Shown piece by piece: positions 31,994 through 41,508 of a DNA stretch of 64,000 nt. The stretch is from the NCBI RefSeq assembly GCF_002797895.1, contig NZ_PGES01000001.1, positions 6,014,001 through 6,078,000 on the forward strand, given 5' to 3'. The translations under genes were made by a program, and so were the position numbers. The DNA is from Janthinobacterium sp. 67. Lineage in GTDB: Bacteria > Pseudomonadota > Gammaproteobacteria > Burkholderiales > Burkholderiaceae_D. Numbering within the stretch: the first letter of the stretch is position 1; every line of letters begins with the position of its first letter. The notes beneath the pieces are model-generated. The model saw only the letters and a list, made by a program, of their open reading frames with translations. It ran no database searches and was not told the origin of the DNA.

Positions 31994-33193
31994 ATGCACA
32001 TCCAGCCTACAGATACCCCGCCCGAGCCGGTGGCGGCTGTCTCCACCGAGCCTGCCGGGCCACCTCCCGGCGCGCCCGTGGAGCAGCCAGACGCATCCCT
32101 GCGTTTGCCGCTGCACGTCAATGCGCGTGGCATGGCGCTGGGCATCATCGCCACCGTCAGCTTCATTTATGCGCTGCAGTGGGCACAGAAATTCCTCATT
32201 CCCGTCATCTTCGGCATTTTCATTGCCTATACCCTCAATCCCGTCGTCGCCTGGCTGGAAAAGCTGCGCCTGCCGCGCGCCATCGGCGCCACGGCCGTCA
32301 CGGCCCTGATCCTGTTCGGCTCCATCGTGGTGGTCGAGCGCGTGCAGGGCGAATTCGAATCCATCGTTGAAGAGTTGCCGGCCGCCACGCACAAACTGTC
32401 GCGGCTGATCGCCGCCAATACGGGCGGCAAGAACAGCACCTTCCAGAAGATGCAGGCCGTGGCCAATGAAATCGAGCAAGTGGCCGCCGGCGCCGAAGCG
32501 CGCCGCAACACGCGCCGCGCGGCGGCGGCATCCGACGGTCCCAATTTCAAGATCATGGACTGGGTCTGGGCCGGTTCGCTGGGCCTGGTGGGCTTTGTCA
32601 GCCAGGCCACCATGGTCATCTTCCTCGTGTTTTTCCTGCTGCTGTCGGGAGATACCTTCAAGCGCAAGCTCGTCAAGCTGACGGGACCGTCACTGAGCCG
32701 CAAGAAGGTCACCGTACATATCCTGGAAGACATCAATACCTCGATCCAGAACTATATGTTCATGCTGCTCGTCACGAATGTCTTGCTGGCCGTGCTGATG
32801 TGGATCGCCCTGCGCGTGATCGGCCTGGAAAACGCGGGCGCATGGGCCATCGTGGCCGGTTTGCTGCACATCATGCCGTATTTCGGCCCCTTGCTCATCA
32901 CCATCGCCACGGGCCTCGTCGCCTTCTTGCAGTTCGAATCGCTGGAAATGGTCTTGCTGGTGACGGGCACGTCGATGGCCATCGCCACCCTGGTCGGCAC
33001 CTTTGTCACCACCTGGATGACGGGGCGCATCGCCCGCATGAATCCCACGGCCGTGTTCATCAGCCTGCTGTTCTGGGGCTGGCTGTGGGGCGTCTGGGGC
33101 CTGCTGCTGGGCGTGCCCATCATCGTTATCGTGAAAGTCGTGGCCGAACGCGTGCAAGGCATGGAAGTGGTGGCGGAACTGCTGGGCGAGTAA
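31994..33193 (+). CDS. AI-2E/PerM family membrane permease, second copy
   Basis: A 399-aa permease with a proline-rich cytoplasmic N-terminal tail of about 45 residues. The rest follows the family: GIFIAYTLNPVVAWLEKLRLPR, a long extramembrane loop (about residues 115-190), then WAIVAGLLHIMPYFGPLL and FWGWLWGVWGLLLGVPII near the C-terminus. The WG-rich ending is diagnostic. It is longer than the paralogue at 3436-4536 and diverged from it. Substrate unknown. Confidence 0.88.
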   Translation: MHIQPTDTPPEPVAAVSTEPAGPPPGAPVEQPDASLRLPLHVNARGMALGIIATVSFIYALQWAQKFLIPVIFGIFIAYTLNPVVAWLEKLRLPRAIGATAVTALILFGSIVVVERVQGEFESIVEELPAATHKLSRLIAANTGGKNSTFQKMQAVANEIEQVAAGAEARRNTRRAAAASDGPNFKIMDWVWAGSLGLVGFVSQATMVIFLVFFLLLSGDTFKRKLVKLTGPSLSRKKVTVHILEDINTSIQNYMFMLLVTNVLLAVLMWIALRVIGLENAGAWAIVAGLLHIMPYFGPLLITIATGLVAFLQFESLEMVLLVTGTSMAIATLVGTFVTTWMTGRIARMNPTAVFISLLFWGWLWGVWGLLLGVPIIVIVKVVAERVQGMEVVAELLGE

Positions 33194-33205
33194 GTTGAAG
33201 CTTCA

Positions 33206-33230
33206 TAAAAAACGGCGCCCGCGGGCGCCG
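33206..33230. terminator. terminator between AI-2E permease and brkB-like gene
   Basis: A 20-bp perfect palindrome acggcgcccg/cgggcgccgt with aaaaa before it, giving TTTTTT after the stem on the minus strand. It terminates the convergent BrkB-family gene well; the + strand has only TTGTTG. Confidence 0.85.
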
Positions 33231-33248
33231 TTGTTGCGTGCAGACTGC

Positions 33249-34196
33249 TTACGACTGGTGGCGTTTCAGTATCTTGACTTGCACGTCGCCATCTTCCGTC
33301 TTCGGCATGTCCTTCATGCTGCCCAGCTGCAATGCGAACTGGCGCGTGAATTCGGCGCCCAGGAAGAAGATTTGCGCCGAGTAATATACCCATAGCAGCA
33401 GGGCCACCAGGGACCCGGCTGCGCCATAACTGCTGGCCACGCCGCTATTGCCGATATACACGCCAATCGCATATTTCCCCAGTGAAAACATGAAGGCTGT
33501 ACCGATGGCGCCGATCAGCACGTCGCGCCAGGACAGGCGCACGCGCGGCAGCATTTTATAGATGACGGCAAACAGGCTGGCGATGACGGCAAAGCCGATC
33601 AGGTTCGACAGGATGGTAAACAGCACGGCCGTGTCCTTCCACACGCCTTCCCAGAAGTTGGCGAGGATGGCCATGGCCGCATTGACCACCAGCGACACCA
33701 TCAGCAGAAAGGCCAGCACCAGCACCAGGCCGAAGGACAGCAGGCGCGTGCGCAGCATGTCCCAGGCACCCGCTTCCTTCAGTGGCGGCACTTGCCAGAT
33801 TTCATCGAGACTCGCTTTCAGTTCGGCAAACACGCTGGTGGCGCCAAACAGCAGCAGGGCGCTGGCGATGAGGGTGGCGATGCGGCCCTGTTCATGGTTC
33901 TTCGCGCCGGCCAGCACCAGCTGGATGGCTTCCGCGCCCTGCGTGCCCAGCAAGCCTTGCAGCTGCCCCATCAGCTCGCCGCGCGCGGCGGCCGGGCCAT
34001 AGAAAAAGCCGGCGATGGCGATGACGAGCACGAGGATGGGGGCGATGGAAAACAGGGTGTAATAGGCGAGGGCGGCGCCCTTGCTCGAAGCGCGGTGTTC
34101 CAGCCATTCGGTGACGGAGCAGACGATGACACTGCGCATCTGCTTGCTGAGCGGCGCCAGGCCGGCCAGTTTGGGATAGCGGGTAGAGAAATTCAT
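33249..34196 (-). CDS. YihY/BrkB family membrane protein
   Basis: A 315-aa polytopic protein with about six helices. Signature segments are KGAALAYYTLFSIAPILVLVIAI, VFAELKASLDEIWQV, RTRLLSFGLVLVLAFLLMVSL, and GSLVALLLWVYYSAQIFFLGAEFTR. The ATG at 34196 is preferred; the in-frame TTG at 34208 is the alternative. Members were once called RNase BN; no enzymatic function is established. The start lies only about 16 bases beyond a strong hairpin that ends the ompA transcript, so its own promoter must overlap the hairpin or the gene depends on read-through. Confidence 0.88.
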   Translation of the reverse strand: MNFSTRYPKLAGLAPLSKQMRSVIVCSVTEWLEHRASSKGAALAYYTLFSIAPILVLVIAIAGFFYGPAAARGELMGQLQGLLGTQGAEAIQLVLAGAKNHEQGRIATLIASALLLFGATSVFAELKASLDEIWQVPPLKEAGAWDMLRTRLLSFGLVLVLAFLLMVSLVVNAAMAILANFWEGVWKDTAVLFTILSNLIGFAVIASLFAVIYKMLPRVRLSWRDVLIGAIGTAFMFSLGKYAIGVYIGNSGVASSYGAAGSLVALLLWVYYSAQIFFLGAEFTRQFALQLGSMKDMPKTEDGDVQVKILKRHQS

Positions 34197-34211
34197 GATG
34201 GCTTTCAATGC

Positions 34212-34237
34212 AAAAAGGGGCGCGAGCCCCTTTTTTT
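34212..34237. terminator. intrinsic terminator after ompA-type gene
   Basis: Stem aaaaaggggc / gccccttttt with a gcga loop. It lies about 30 bases beyond the OmpA stop; the minus strand reads a T5 run after the stem. Confidence 0.85.
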
Positions 34238-34266
34238 AATTCACAAGTGGCGTACCACTGTTCAGC

Positions 34267-35295
34267 TTACTGCACGCGGCGTTCGATGGTGATTTGTTCC
34301 ACTTCAACGCGGCGGTTTGGTTCCAGGCACTTGATCAGGTCGGCACGTTTCTTGTTGTTGCAGGTGACGACAGGATTCGTGGAACCCTTGCCTTCGGCCG
34401 TCAAGCGGTTGGCGGCAACACCGTGGGCGACCAGGTATTCCTTGACTGCATCAGCGCGCTGCTGCGACAGTTTCAGATTGTACTTGGGCGAACCGATGCG
34501 GTCGGCATAACCACTGATGACGACGTTGTTGACGTCAGGCGCCGCGTTCAGCACGCGGGCGATTTCGTCGAGCTTGGTCTGTGTCGGGCCCAGCTTGGCG
34601 CTGTCGAACGCGAACAGTTCCGTTGCCGACATCGTCACTTTTTCAAAGCGTGCTGGCGGTGGTGGCGGTGGCGGTGGTGGCACGACCACGACCACTTCTT
34701 CACGCACTGGCGGCGGTGGCGGTGGTGGCGGCGGTGCAGCTGGTTTGTCGAACGCGTAGTTCAGGCCCACGGTGAAATAGTAGTTGTTGGACTTGCTGCT
34801 CGGGTCGAAGGTATTGCCGCGCAGGAAACCGTGCACATTGCGCACGTCAGCCTGGATGGACAATTGCTCCGTGATGCTGGACTGGAAACCCAGGCCAACG
34901 CTGGCGTATGGCGAGCTTTTTGTGCGCTCACCGAAGGCGAAGCTGGTGTCCTTGTCGCGCTGCATGCCGGCACCGACCAGCAGGAAGGGACGGAAGGCTT
35001 TGCGCGAGAACATGTACAAGCCGTCTACGCCCAGCGTGTTCTGCTGGTAGCGCTGGCCGCCATCCTTGGAACGGGCATACGTGGTGCCCAGCTGGATATC
35101 CCAGTCCTGGGAAACAGGCTTACCGAAGCGCAAGCCTGCGCCATAGCCGGTTTTATCCGTGGCGAAGTCGGAATCTGGCTTGAGTGCGTTGATGCTAGGT
35201 TGAATATACCAGGAGGGATTGATTTCCTGGGCCTGTGCGCCGAGGGCGGAGCACAAGACTGCGGCGGCAACGGCGATTTTTTTTAGATTATTCAC
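34267..35295 (-). CDS. ompA: OmpA-type outer-membrane porin with proline linker
   Basis: A 342-aa protein with a signal peptide ending ALGAQA, then an eight-stranded OmpA-type barrel (about residues 23-185). The linker holds two runs of nine prolines separated by VREEVVVVV. It ends with an OmpA C-terminal peptidoglycan-binding domain (SGYADRIGSPKYNLKLSQQR; LEPNRRVEVE). The C-terminal domain has a cysteine pair (TCNNKKRADLIKC) often seen in betaproteobacterial OmpA. It anchors the outer membrane to the wall. The proline runs are encoded by a GGC/GGT-type trinucleotide repeat. Confidence 0.92.
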   Translation of the reverse strand: MNNLKKIAVAAAVLCSALGAQAQEINPSWYIQPSINALKPDSDFATDKTGYGAGLRFGKPVSQDWDIQLGTTYARSKDGGQRYQQNTLGVDGLYMFSRKAFRPFLLVGAGMQRDKDTSFAFGERTKSSPYASVGLGFQSSITEQLSIQADVRNVHGFLRGNTFDPSSKSNNYYFTVGLNYAFDKPAAPPPPPPPPPVREEVVVVVPPPPPPPPPARFEKVTMSATELFAFDSAKLGPTQTKLDEIARVLNAAPDVNNVVISGYADRIGSPKYNLKLSQQRADAVKEYLVAHGVAANRLTAEGKGSTNPVVTCNNKKRADLIKCLEPNRRVEVEQITIERRVQ

Positions 35296-35766
35296 AAGTA
35301 ACTCCCAACGTTAATAAGAGATTTTCTCTACGGCATCAAAACACTTCTTGCTACACGTGCTATTGCTAGAGATAGACCACACTTCCAGGTGCGCATTCTT
35401 GCGATAAATGCACTGCTGTTGGACTAGAGAATACGGTTGCAGGTTCAGCTGGTCGGTGCGCTGGCGCACAAAGCATTGCGGTATATCAATGGTGTTGCAG
35501 ATTCACTACAAAGGCTTTGCTGTTGAAAAAAACTAATTTGCTCGGTGAAACTTTTACAAGCACGGCCACTTTCTGGCGCCGCGACAAGAGGCAATCGTAC
35601 GACTTCTTACCTGCATGCCACTGTATATTAGCAACAATGATGAGCTTGATAACTAATATTACATTGATGTTGTATTCCTGCCGCGTTCTGTTGCCATATA
35701 GGGCTTCCTCAAGGCAACTCTTGCACGCCGCAGCCAGCTCCGCCACTTTTCATCAAGGAGTTACCC
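35296..35766. other. divergent spacer between ompA and alpha-2-macroglobulin
   Basis: A 471-bp gap, clearly more AT-rich than the flanks, that must hold the promoters of both divergent genes. Short ORFs exist on both strands, but none has a ribosome binding site or typical codon use. No repeat or known operator recognised. Confidence 0.45.
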
Positions 35767-38700
35767 GTGCCTGACCTGTCCCGTGTTTTTTCTTCCCCGC
35801 TGCCTGGCAAACTGGGGCAGCTGTGCCTGCTGCTGTCGCTGGGTATGGCGGCGCCGGTCTGGGCCGATAGCGGCGTGTCCGTGTTTTCGCCGAGCGGCAC
35901 GGTCAAGGCCGTACGCCAGGTGCGGGCCCAGTTCGCCACGCCGATGGTGCCGTTCGGCGACATGGGCTTGCCCGCACCGTTCGCCATCGATTGCGGCAAG
36001 GCCGAGCCTGGCGTCGTGGCGGGAGCGGGGCGCTGGGCCGACGAGCGCAACTGGAACTTCGATTTCGAGCGCGACTTGCCGGCCGGCGTGGCCTGCAGCT
36101 TTACCCTGAAGCCGGGGCTGAAGGACCAGGCGGGCCAGGCCTTGCAGGGGACGGCTTCGTACCGCTTTTCCACGGGCGGCCCGGCCATCGTCGAGGCCGT
36201 ACCGTATGACGGCCAGCCCTACATCGATGAAAACCAGATCTTCGTGCTGGGCCTGGACGCCGCGCCGAACGAGGCCAGCGTGGCCGCGAACGCGTATTGC
36301 CGCGCCGATGGCATCAATGAAAAGATTCCCGTGCGCCTGCTCAAAGGCAAGGAGCTGGAGCAGGTTTTGACCCTGCGCAAGAGCTTCCTCGACCGCTATC
36401 TGACCGTGTATTTCAAGAAGCGGGGCATCGTGTGGAAAGTGGGCATGCCCGTCGCCAGCAAGGGCGCGCCGCCGCTGCCCGTCACCGTGCTGCAATGCAA
36501 GCGCAGCTTTCCCGCCAATGCCAAGGTGTCGCTCGTGTGGGGCGAAGGCATCGCCAGCGCCAGCGGCATTGCCACGGACAAGGCGCAAACCCTGCAGTTC
36601 AAGACGCGTCCCGATTTCACGGCCAAGTTCAGTTGCGAGCGCAGCAATCCGAAGGAGCAATGCATCCCCTTCCTGCCCATGCGCGTGCAGTTTTCCGCGC
36701 CCGTGAAGGCGTCGCTGGTGCGCGCCATGACCTTGCGGGGAGGCGGCAAGACGTATGCGCCGACGATTTCAAAAGAGGAAGAAAAGGCGGAATTCCTGTA
36801 CGGCGCCGCCTTCAACGGCCCCTTCCCCGTGCAAACCAGTTTTGTCTTGAATCTGCCGCCGAAGCTGACGGATGACGCGGGCCGCGCCTTGCTCAACCGC
36901 GCGCGCTTCCCGATGACGGTGCGCACGGGCGAACAGCCGCCGCTGCTGAAATTCCCGGCCCCGTTCGGCATCATCGAAGCGAAGGGCGATGGCTTGCTGC
37001 CCGTCACCGTGCGCAATATCGAGCCCGTGCTGTCGGGCAAGGAAATCGCCCAGCCATCCGCTGCCGCCACGGGCGCCACCTTGCGCGTGCCCGACAATGA
37101 CGACAAGTTCATCATCGAATGGATGCAGCGCCTGGCCGGCAATGGCGACGGGGGCGAATACTGGCAGCCGTACGCCCAATATGCGGGCAACATGAGCAAA
37201 TCCGTGCTGGCGGGCGCGTCCGGTACGCGCCCCATCAGCCTGCCGCGCCCCGATGGCAAGAAAACCTTTGAAGTGATCGGCATCCCTTTGCTGAAACCGG
37301 GCTTTTACGTGGTCGAGCTGGCCAGCCCCATCCTTGGCAAGGTGCTGCTGGGCAAACCGACGACGGCCTACATCCGCACGGCCGCGCTGGTGACGAATCT
37401 GGCCGCCCACTTCAAGCATGGCGCGCAATCGTCGCTCGTGTGGGTGACGTCGCTCGACAAGGGCGCGCCTGTTGCGAAAGCGCAAGTAGCCGTGCGCGAC
37501 TGCGCCGGCAAGCTGCTGTGGCAAGGCGCCACGGGCGCGGACGGCGTGGCGCATATCCCCGGCGAGCTGGCCAATTCCAGCTGCAAGAACAATGGCCGCT
37601 ACTTTATCAGTGCGCGCAGCGGCGGCGACATGACGTTCACCCTGTCGGACTGGGTGGGCGGCATCGAAGCGTGGCGATTCAACTTACCCACGGACGACAC
37701 GCGCGCCGACAACACTCTGCTGGCCACGGTATTCGACCGCACCTTGCTGCGCGCCGGCGAAACCGTGCACATGAAGCATTTCATCCGCAAGCACACGGGC
37801 GAGGGCATGAGCCTGGTCGACAAGAACAACGGTCCCGGCAGCGCCACCTCCGTTGTCATCACGCACCAGGGCAGCGACCAGAACTATCAATTGCCGCTGC
37901 GCTGGTCGGCCAGCGGCACGGCGGAAAGCGACTGGCTCATTCCCGCCGACGCCAAGCAGGGCGAGTACAGCGTGACGATGGCGGGCCGCCCGTCCGGCAG
38001 CTTCCGCGTGGAAGCGTTCCGCGTGCCCACCATGAAAGCCGTGCTGCAAGGCCCGAAAGCGCCTGCCGTGCAGGCGAAACAGCTGGCCCTCGATGCGCAG
38101 ATCACCTACCTGGCCGGCGGCGCGGCCACCAACGCGCCCGTCAAGCTGCGCACGGTGCTGCAAGACAAGAGCGTGACGTTTGCCGACTATCCCGAATACA
38201 GCTTCAGCAATGGCGACGTGAAGGAAGGCCTGGTGAAGCAGGGCACCGGCTACGACGACGATGAAGGCGAGTGGCAGGATGAAGGCCATGGCGCGGGTGG
38301 CCCCGGCGCGGCGGCCGCACGCACGCAAAGCTTGACCCTGGACAAGGCGGGCGGCGCGCGCATCGTCATCGACCAGTTGCCGCAGCTGTCCACACCGCGC
38401 GACCTGGTGGCGGAAATGGCGTTCCAGGATGCGAATGGCGAGACGGCTTCCGTGGCCACGCGCGTACCGCTGTGGCCATCGAACTATGTGATCGGCATCA
38501 AGCCCGACGCCTGGGCCTTGAGCAAGGATGCCTTCAAGTTCACGGTGGCCGTGCTGGGCACCAATGGCAAGCCCGTGGCGAACGCCCCGGTCGCCGTCGA
38601 CTTCTTCCAGCGCAACAGCTATTCGCACCGCCGGCGGCTGATCGGCGGCTTTTATGCCTATGAAAACAGCAGCGAAGTGGTCAAGCTGGGTCCGGCGTGT

Positions 38701-41508
38701 TCAGGCAAGACGGACGGCAAGGGCTTGTTGATGTGCGACGTGAAGGCGCCCGCCAGCGGCAATCTGATTTTGCGCGCCAGCACGCAGGATGCATCCGGCA
38801 ACGCGGCCGTCGCCAACCGCGAAACCTGGGTGGCCGGCAGCGGTGACTGGTGGTTCAATGTCAGCGACAATGACCGCATTGACTTACTGCCGGAAAAGAA
38901 ACGCTATGAACCGGGCCAGGAAGCAAGCTTGCAAGTACGCATGCCGTTCCGCTCGGGCACGGCCTTGATTACGGTCGAGCGCGAAGGCATCCTCGATACC
39001 TATGTGCGCCAGCTCAATGGCCGGGAACCGGTGGTGAATATTCCGGTCAAACCGAACTATGCGCCGAATGTGTACGTGTCCGTGTTCGTCGTGCGGGGCA
39101 GGGTGGACGGCGTGCAGCCGACGGCCCTGGTCGACCTGGGCAAGCCGGCCTACAAGATGGGTATCGCGCCGCTGAACGTGGGTTGGCAGGCGCATGAACT
39201 GAACGTGATGGTGGTGTCCGACAAGGAGGTGTACAAGACGCGCGACAAGGCGGAGGTTTCCGTGCGCGTGCGCCGTGCCGACGGGAAACCGTTGCCGGCC
39301 GGCGCCGAAGTGGCGCTGGCGGCCGTCGACACGGGGCTGCTGGAACTGATGCCCAACGATAGCTGGAAGTTGCTCGACACCATGATGGCCCAGCGCAGCC
39401 TGCAGGTGGAAACGGCGACGGCGCAGATGCAGGTGATCGGCAAGCGCCACTTCGGCCGCAAGGCTTTCCCGGCCGGCGGTGGCGGCGGCAAGGGCGCCAG
39501 CCGCGAACTGTTCGACACTTTGCTGTTCTGGAAAGGCACGGTCAAGCTTGACGCCAAGGGCGAGGCGACCGTGCAGGTTCCGCTCAACGATTCGCTGACG
39601 GCGTTCCGCATCGTCGCCATCGCCAGCGCGGGCAAGGCATTGTTTGGCACGGGCAGCACGGATATCCGCAGTTCGCAAGACCTGATACTGATGTCGGGCT
39701 TGCCGACCCTCGTGCGCGAAGGCGACCAGTTGCGCGCAGGCTTCACCGTGCGCAACACCTCGGCCGCAGCCTTGAGTGTGGATCTCAATGCCACGGCGGC
39801 CGGCAAGGCCTTGCCGCGCCAGAGCTTGACCCTGGCGGCCGGCGAAGCGCGCGAGGTGGGCTGGGATTACCAGGTGCCGCTGGGTGCGCAAACGGTCGTG
39901 TGGGAGGTCGCTGCGAAAGCGGGCAACCATACCGATAAACTGAAAATCACGCAAAAGGTGGGCCAGGCCACGCCCGTGCGCACGTACCAGGCCACCTTGC
40001 AGCAAGTCGACAAGCCCGTCAATATGTCCGTGCACATGCCGGCCGGCGCCTTGCCGGGCCGGGGCGGCATCCAGACCAGCTTTGTCGCCAAGCTCGGTGG
40101 TGAGTTGCCCGGCGTGCGCGAGTACATGGCCGCGTATCCGTACACCTGCTTCGAGCAAAACACGTCGAAAGCCATTGCCTTGCAAGACGAGGAGGCGTGG
40201 AACAAGCTGGCCGCCAGCCTGCCCGCCTACCTCGACGGTGACGGCATGCTGAAATATTTCCCCATCATGGAACAGGGCAGCGACAGCTTGACGGCCTACG
40301 TGCTGTCGGCAACAAAAGAAGCGGGCTATGCGATTCCGGAACAGACGAAAAACCGCATGGAAGCAGCCTTGACGGCTTTCGTGCAGGGCCGCATCGTGCG
40401 GCGTTCCGCGCTGGATACGACGGACCTGGCCGTGCGTAAACTTGCCGCCCTGGAAGCGCTGTCGCGTTCCAACAAGGTGCCGCCCGATGCCCTGGAGAGC
40501 ATCAGCATCAATCCGAACCTGTGGCCGACTTCCGCCGTCATCGACTGGAGCCTGTTGCTGCAACGCACGCCAGGCCTGGCGCGCCGCGACGTGCTGCTGG
40601 CCGAGGCGCAGCAGATCTTGCGTTCGCGCCTGAACTTCCAGGGCACGACCATGGGATTTTCCACCGAGCGCAAGGATAACTGGTGGTGGCTGATGGTGTC
40701 CGGCGACGTCAACGCCAATCGCCTGCTGCTGGCCGTGATGGACAATCCGGCGTGGAAAGACGACATCGGCCGCCTCGTGCGCGGCAGCATGGGCCGCCAG
40801 AAGAAGGGCCGCTGGGATACGACGGTGGCCAACGCCTGGGGCACCCTGGCCATCAATAAATTCTCGGCCAAGTTCGAATCCACCCCCGTGACGGGCGCCA
40901 GCGCCGTCAAGCTGGGCGGCGATACGCAAGCGCTTGTGTGGAATGGCGCGGCGAAAGTGGGACCCTTGCTGCAGGCGTGGCCGAAAGGCACGGATACCCT
41001 GGGCCTGGCGCACAGCGGCACGGGCAAGCCTTGGGCCACCGTGCAAAGCCTGGCGGCCATCCCGCTGACGGCGCCCGTTTCCAGCGGCTACACGATCAAG
41101 AAAACGATTACGCCAGTGGAGCAGAAGACCACTGGCCAGTGGTCGCGTGGCGACGTCTACCGTGTGCGCCTGGACTTGTCGGCGCAGGCGGACATGAGCT
41201 GGGTGGTGGTCGACGACCCGATTCCGGCCAGCGCCACGGTGCTGGGCAAGGGCCTGGGCCGCGATTCACAGCTGATGACGGCCGGCGAGAAATCCACGGG
41301 CTGGGTCTGGCCTACCTTCGAGGAACGGGCTTTCGACGCCTTCCGCGCCTATTACGCGTTCGTGCCGAAGGGTAACTGGAGCGTGGAATACACGGTGCGC
41401 CTGAACAATGCCGGCGACTTCAGCCTGCCAGCCACGCGCATCGAAGCCATGTATTCGCCCGAAGTGTTTGGCGAGTCGCCGAACGCAAATGTGAAGGTGG
41501 CGCAGTGA
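35767..41508 (+). CDS. bacterial alpha-2-macroglobulin (YfhM-like)
   Basis: A 1913-aa secreted protein. GTG at 35767 follows AAGGAG at a good distance; signal peptide ends PVWA. It has a long series of MG (macroglobulin) beta domains; an A2M segment near residues 1250-1290 (LFWKGTVKLDAKGEATVQVPL) and the thioester motif CFEQ at Cys1461 in a helical toroid. The standard bacterial form is CLEQ; Phe at the second place should still permit the thioester. No lipobox is visible, unlike E. coli YfhM. It overlaps pbpC. The pair is thought to trap invading proteases while PBP1C repairs the wall. Confidence 0.93.
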   Translation: MPDLSRVFSSPLPGKLGQLCLLLSLGMAAPVWADSGVSVFSPSGTVKAVRQVRAQFATPMVPFGDMGLPAPFAIDCGKAEPGVVAGAGRWADERNWNFDFERDLPAGVACSFTLKPGLKDQAGQALQGTASYRFSTGGPAIVEAVPYDGQPYIDENQIFVLGLDAAPNEASVAANAYCRADGINEKIPVRLLKGKELEQVLTLRKSFLDRYLTVYFKKRGIVWKVGMPVASKGAPPLPVTVLQCKRSFPANAKVSLVWGEGIASASGIATDKAQTLQFKTRPDFTAKFSCERSNPKEQCIPFLPMRVQFSAPVKASLVRAMTLRGGGKTYAPTISKEEEKAEFLYGAAFNGPFPVQTSFVLNLPPKLTDDAGRALLNRARFPMTVRTGEQPPLLKFPAPFGIIEAKGDGLLPVTVRNIEPVLSGKEIAQPSAAATGATLRVPDNDDKFIIEWMQRLAGNGDGGEYWQPYAQYAGNMSKSVLAGASGTRPISLPRPDGKKTFEVIGIPLLKPGFYVVELASPILGKVLLGKPTTAYIRTAALVTNLAAHFKHGAQSSLVWVTSLDKGAPVAKAQVAVRDCAGKLLWQGATGADGVAHIPGELANSSCKNNGRYFISARSGGDMTFTLSDWVGGIEAWRFNLPTDDTRADNTLLATVFDRTLLRAGETVHMKHFIRKHTGEGMSLVDKNNGPGSATSVVITHQGSDQNYQLPLRWSASGTAESDWLIPADAKQGEYSVTMAGRPSGSFRVEAFRVPTMKAVLQGPKAPAVQAKQLALDAQITYLAGGAATNAPVKLRTVLQDKSVTFADYPEYSFSNGDVKEGLVKQGTGYDDDEGEWQDEGHGAGGPGAAAARTQSLTLDKAGGARIVIDQLPQLSTPRDLVAEMAFQDANGETASVATRVPLWPSNYVIGIKPDAWALSKDAFKFTVAVLGTNGKPVANAPVAVDFFQRNSYSHRRRLIGGFYAYENSSEVVKLGPACSGKTDGKGLLMCDVKAPASGNLILRASTQDASGNAAVANRETWVAGSGDWWFNVSDNDRIDLLPEKKRYEPGQEASLQVRMPFRSGTALITVEREGILDTYVRQLNGREPVVNIPVKPNYAPNVYVSVFVVRGRVDGVQPTALVDLGKPAYKMGIAPLNVGWQAHELNVMVVSDKEVYKTRDKAEVSVRVRRADGKPLPAGAEVALAAVDTGLLELMPNDSWKLLDTMMAQRSLQVETATAQMQVIGKRHFGRKAFPAGGGGGKGASRELFDTLLFWKGTVKLDAKGEATVQVPLNDSLTAFRIVAIASAGKALFGTGSTDIRSSQDLILMSGLPTLVREGDQLRAGFTVRNTSAAALSVDLNATAAGKALPRQSLTLAAGEAREVGWDYQVPLGAQTVVWEVAAKAGNHTDKLKITQKVGQATPVRTYQATLQQVDKPVNMSVHMPAGALPGRGGIQTSFVAKLGGELPGVREYMAAYPYTCFEQNTSKAIALQDEEAWNKLAASLPAYLDGDGMLKYFPIMEQGSDSLTAYVLSATKEAGYAIPEQTKNRMEAALTAFVQGRIVRRSALDTTDLAVRKLAALEALSRSNKVPPDALESISINPNLWPTSAVIDWSLLLQRTPGLARRDVLLAEAQQILRSRLNFQGTTMGFSTERKDNWWWLMVSGDVNANRLLLAVMDNPAWKDDIGRLVRGSMGRQKKGRWDTTVANAWGTLAINKFSAKFESTPVTGASAVKLGGDTQALVWNGAAKVGPLLQAWPKGTDTLGLAHSGTGKPWATVQSLAAIPLTAPVSSGYTIKKTITPVEQKTTGQWSRGDVYRVRLDLSAQADMSWVVVDDPIPASATVLGKGLGRDSQLMTAGEKSTGWVWPTFEERAFDAFRAYYAFVPKGNWSVEYTVRLNNAGDFSLPATRIEAMYSPEVFGESPNANVKVAQ

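Noticed and set aside
35486-35746. An 86-codon frame in the ompA/A2M spacer
   Set aside because: No ribosome binding site, atypical codons, and the sequence is a promoter-rich AT region.
38884-41046. A 720-codon antisense frame inside alpha-2-macroglobulin
   Set aside because: Composition is His/Arg/Gly-rich, as expected for a complement frame of GC-rich coding DNA; no family features.
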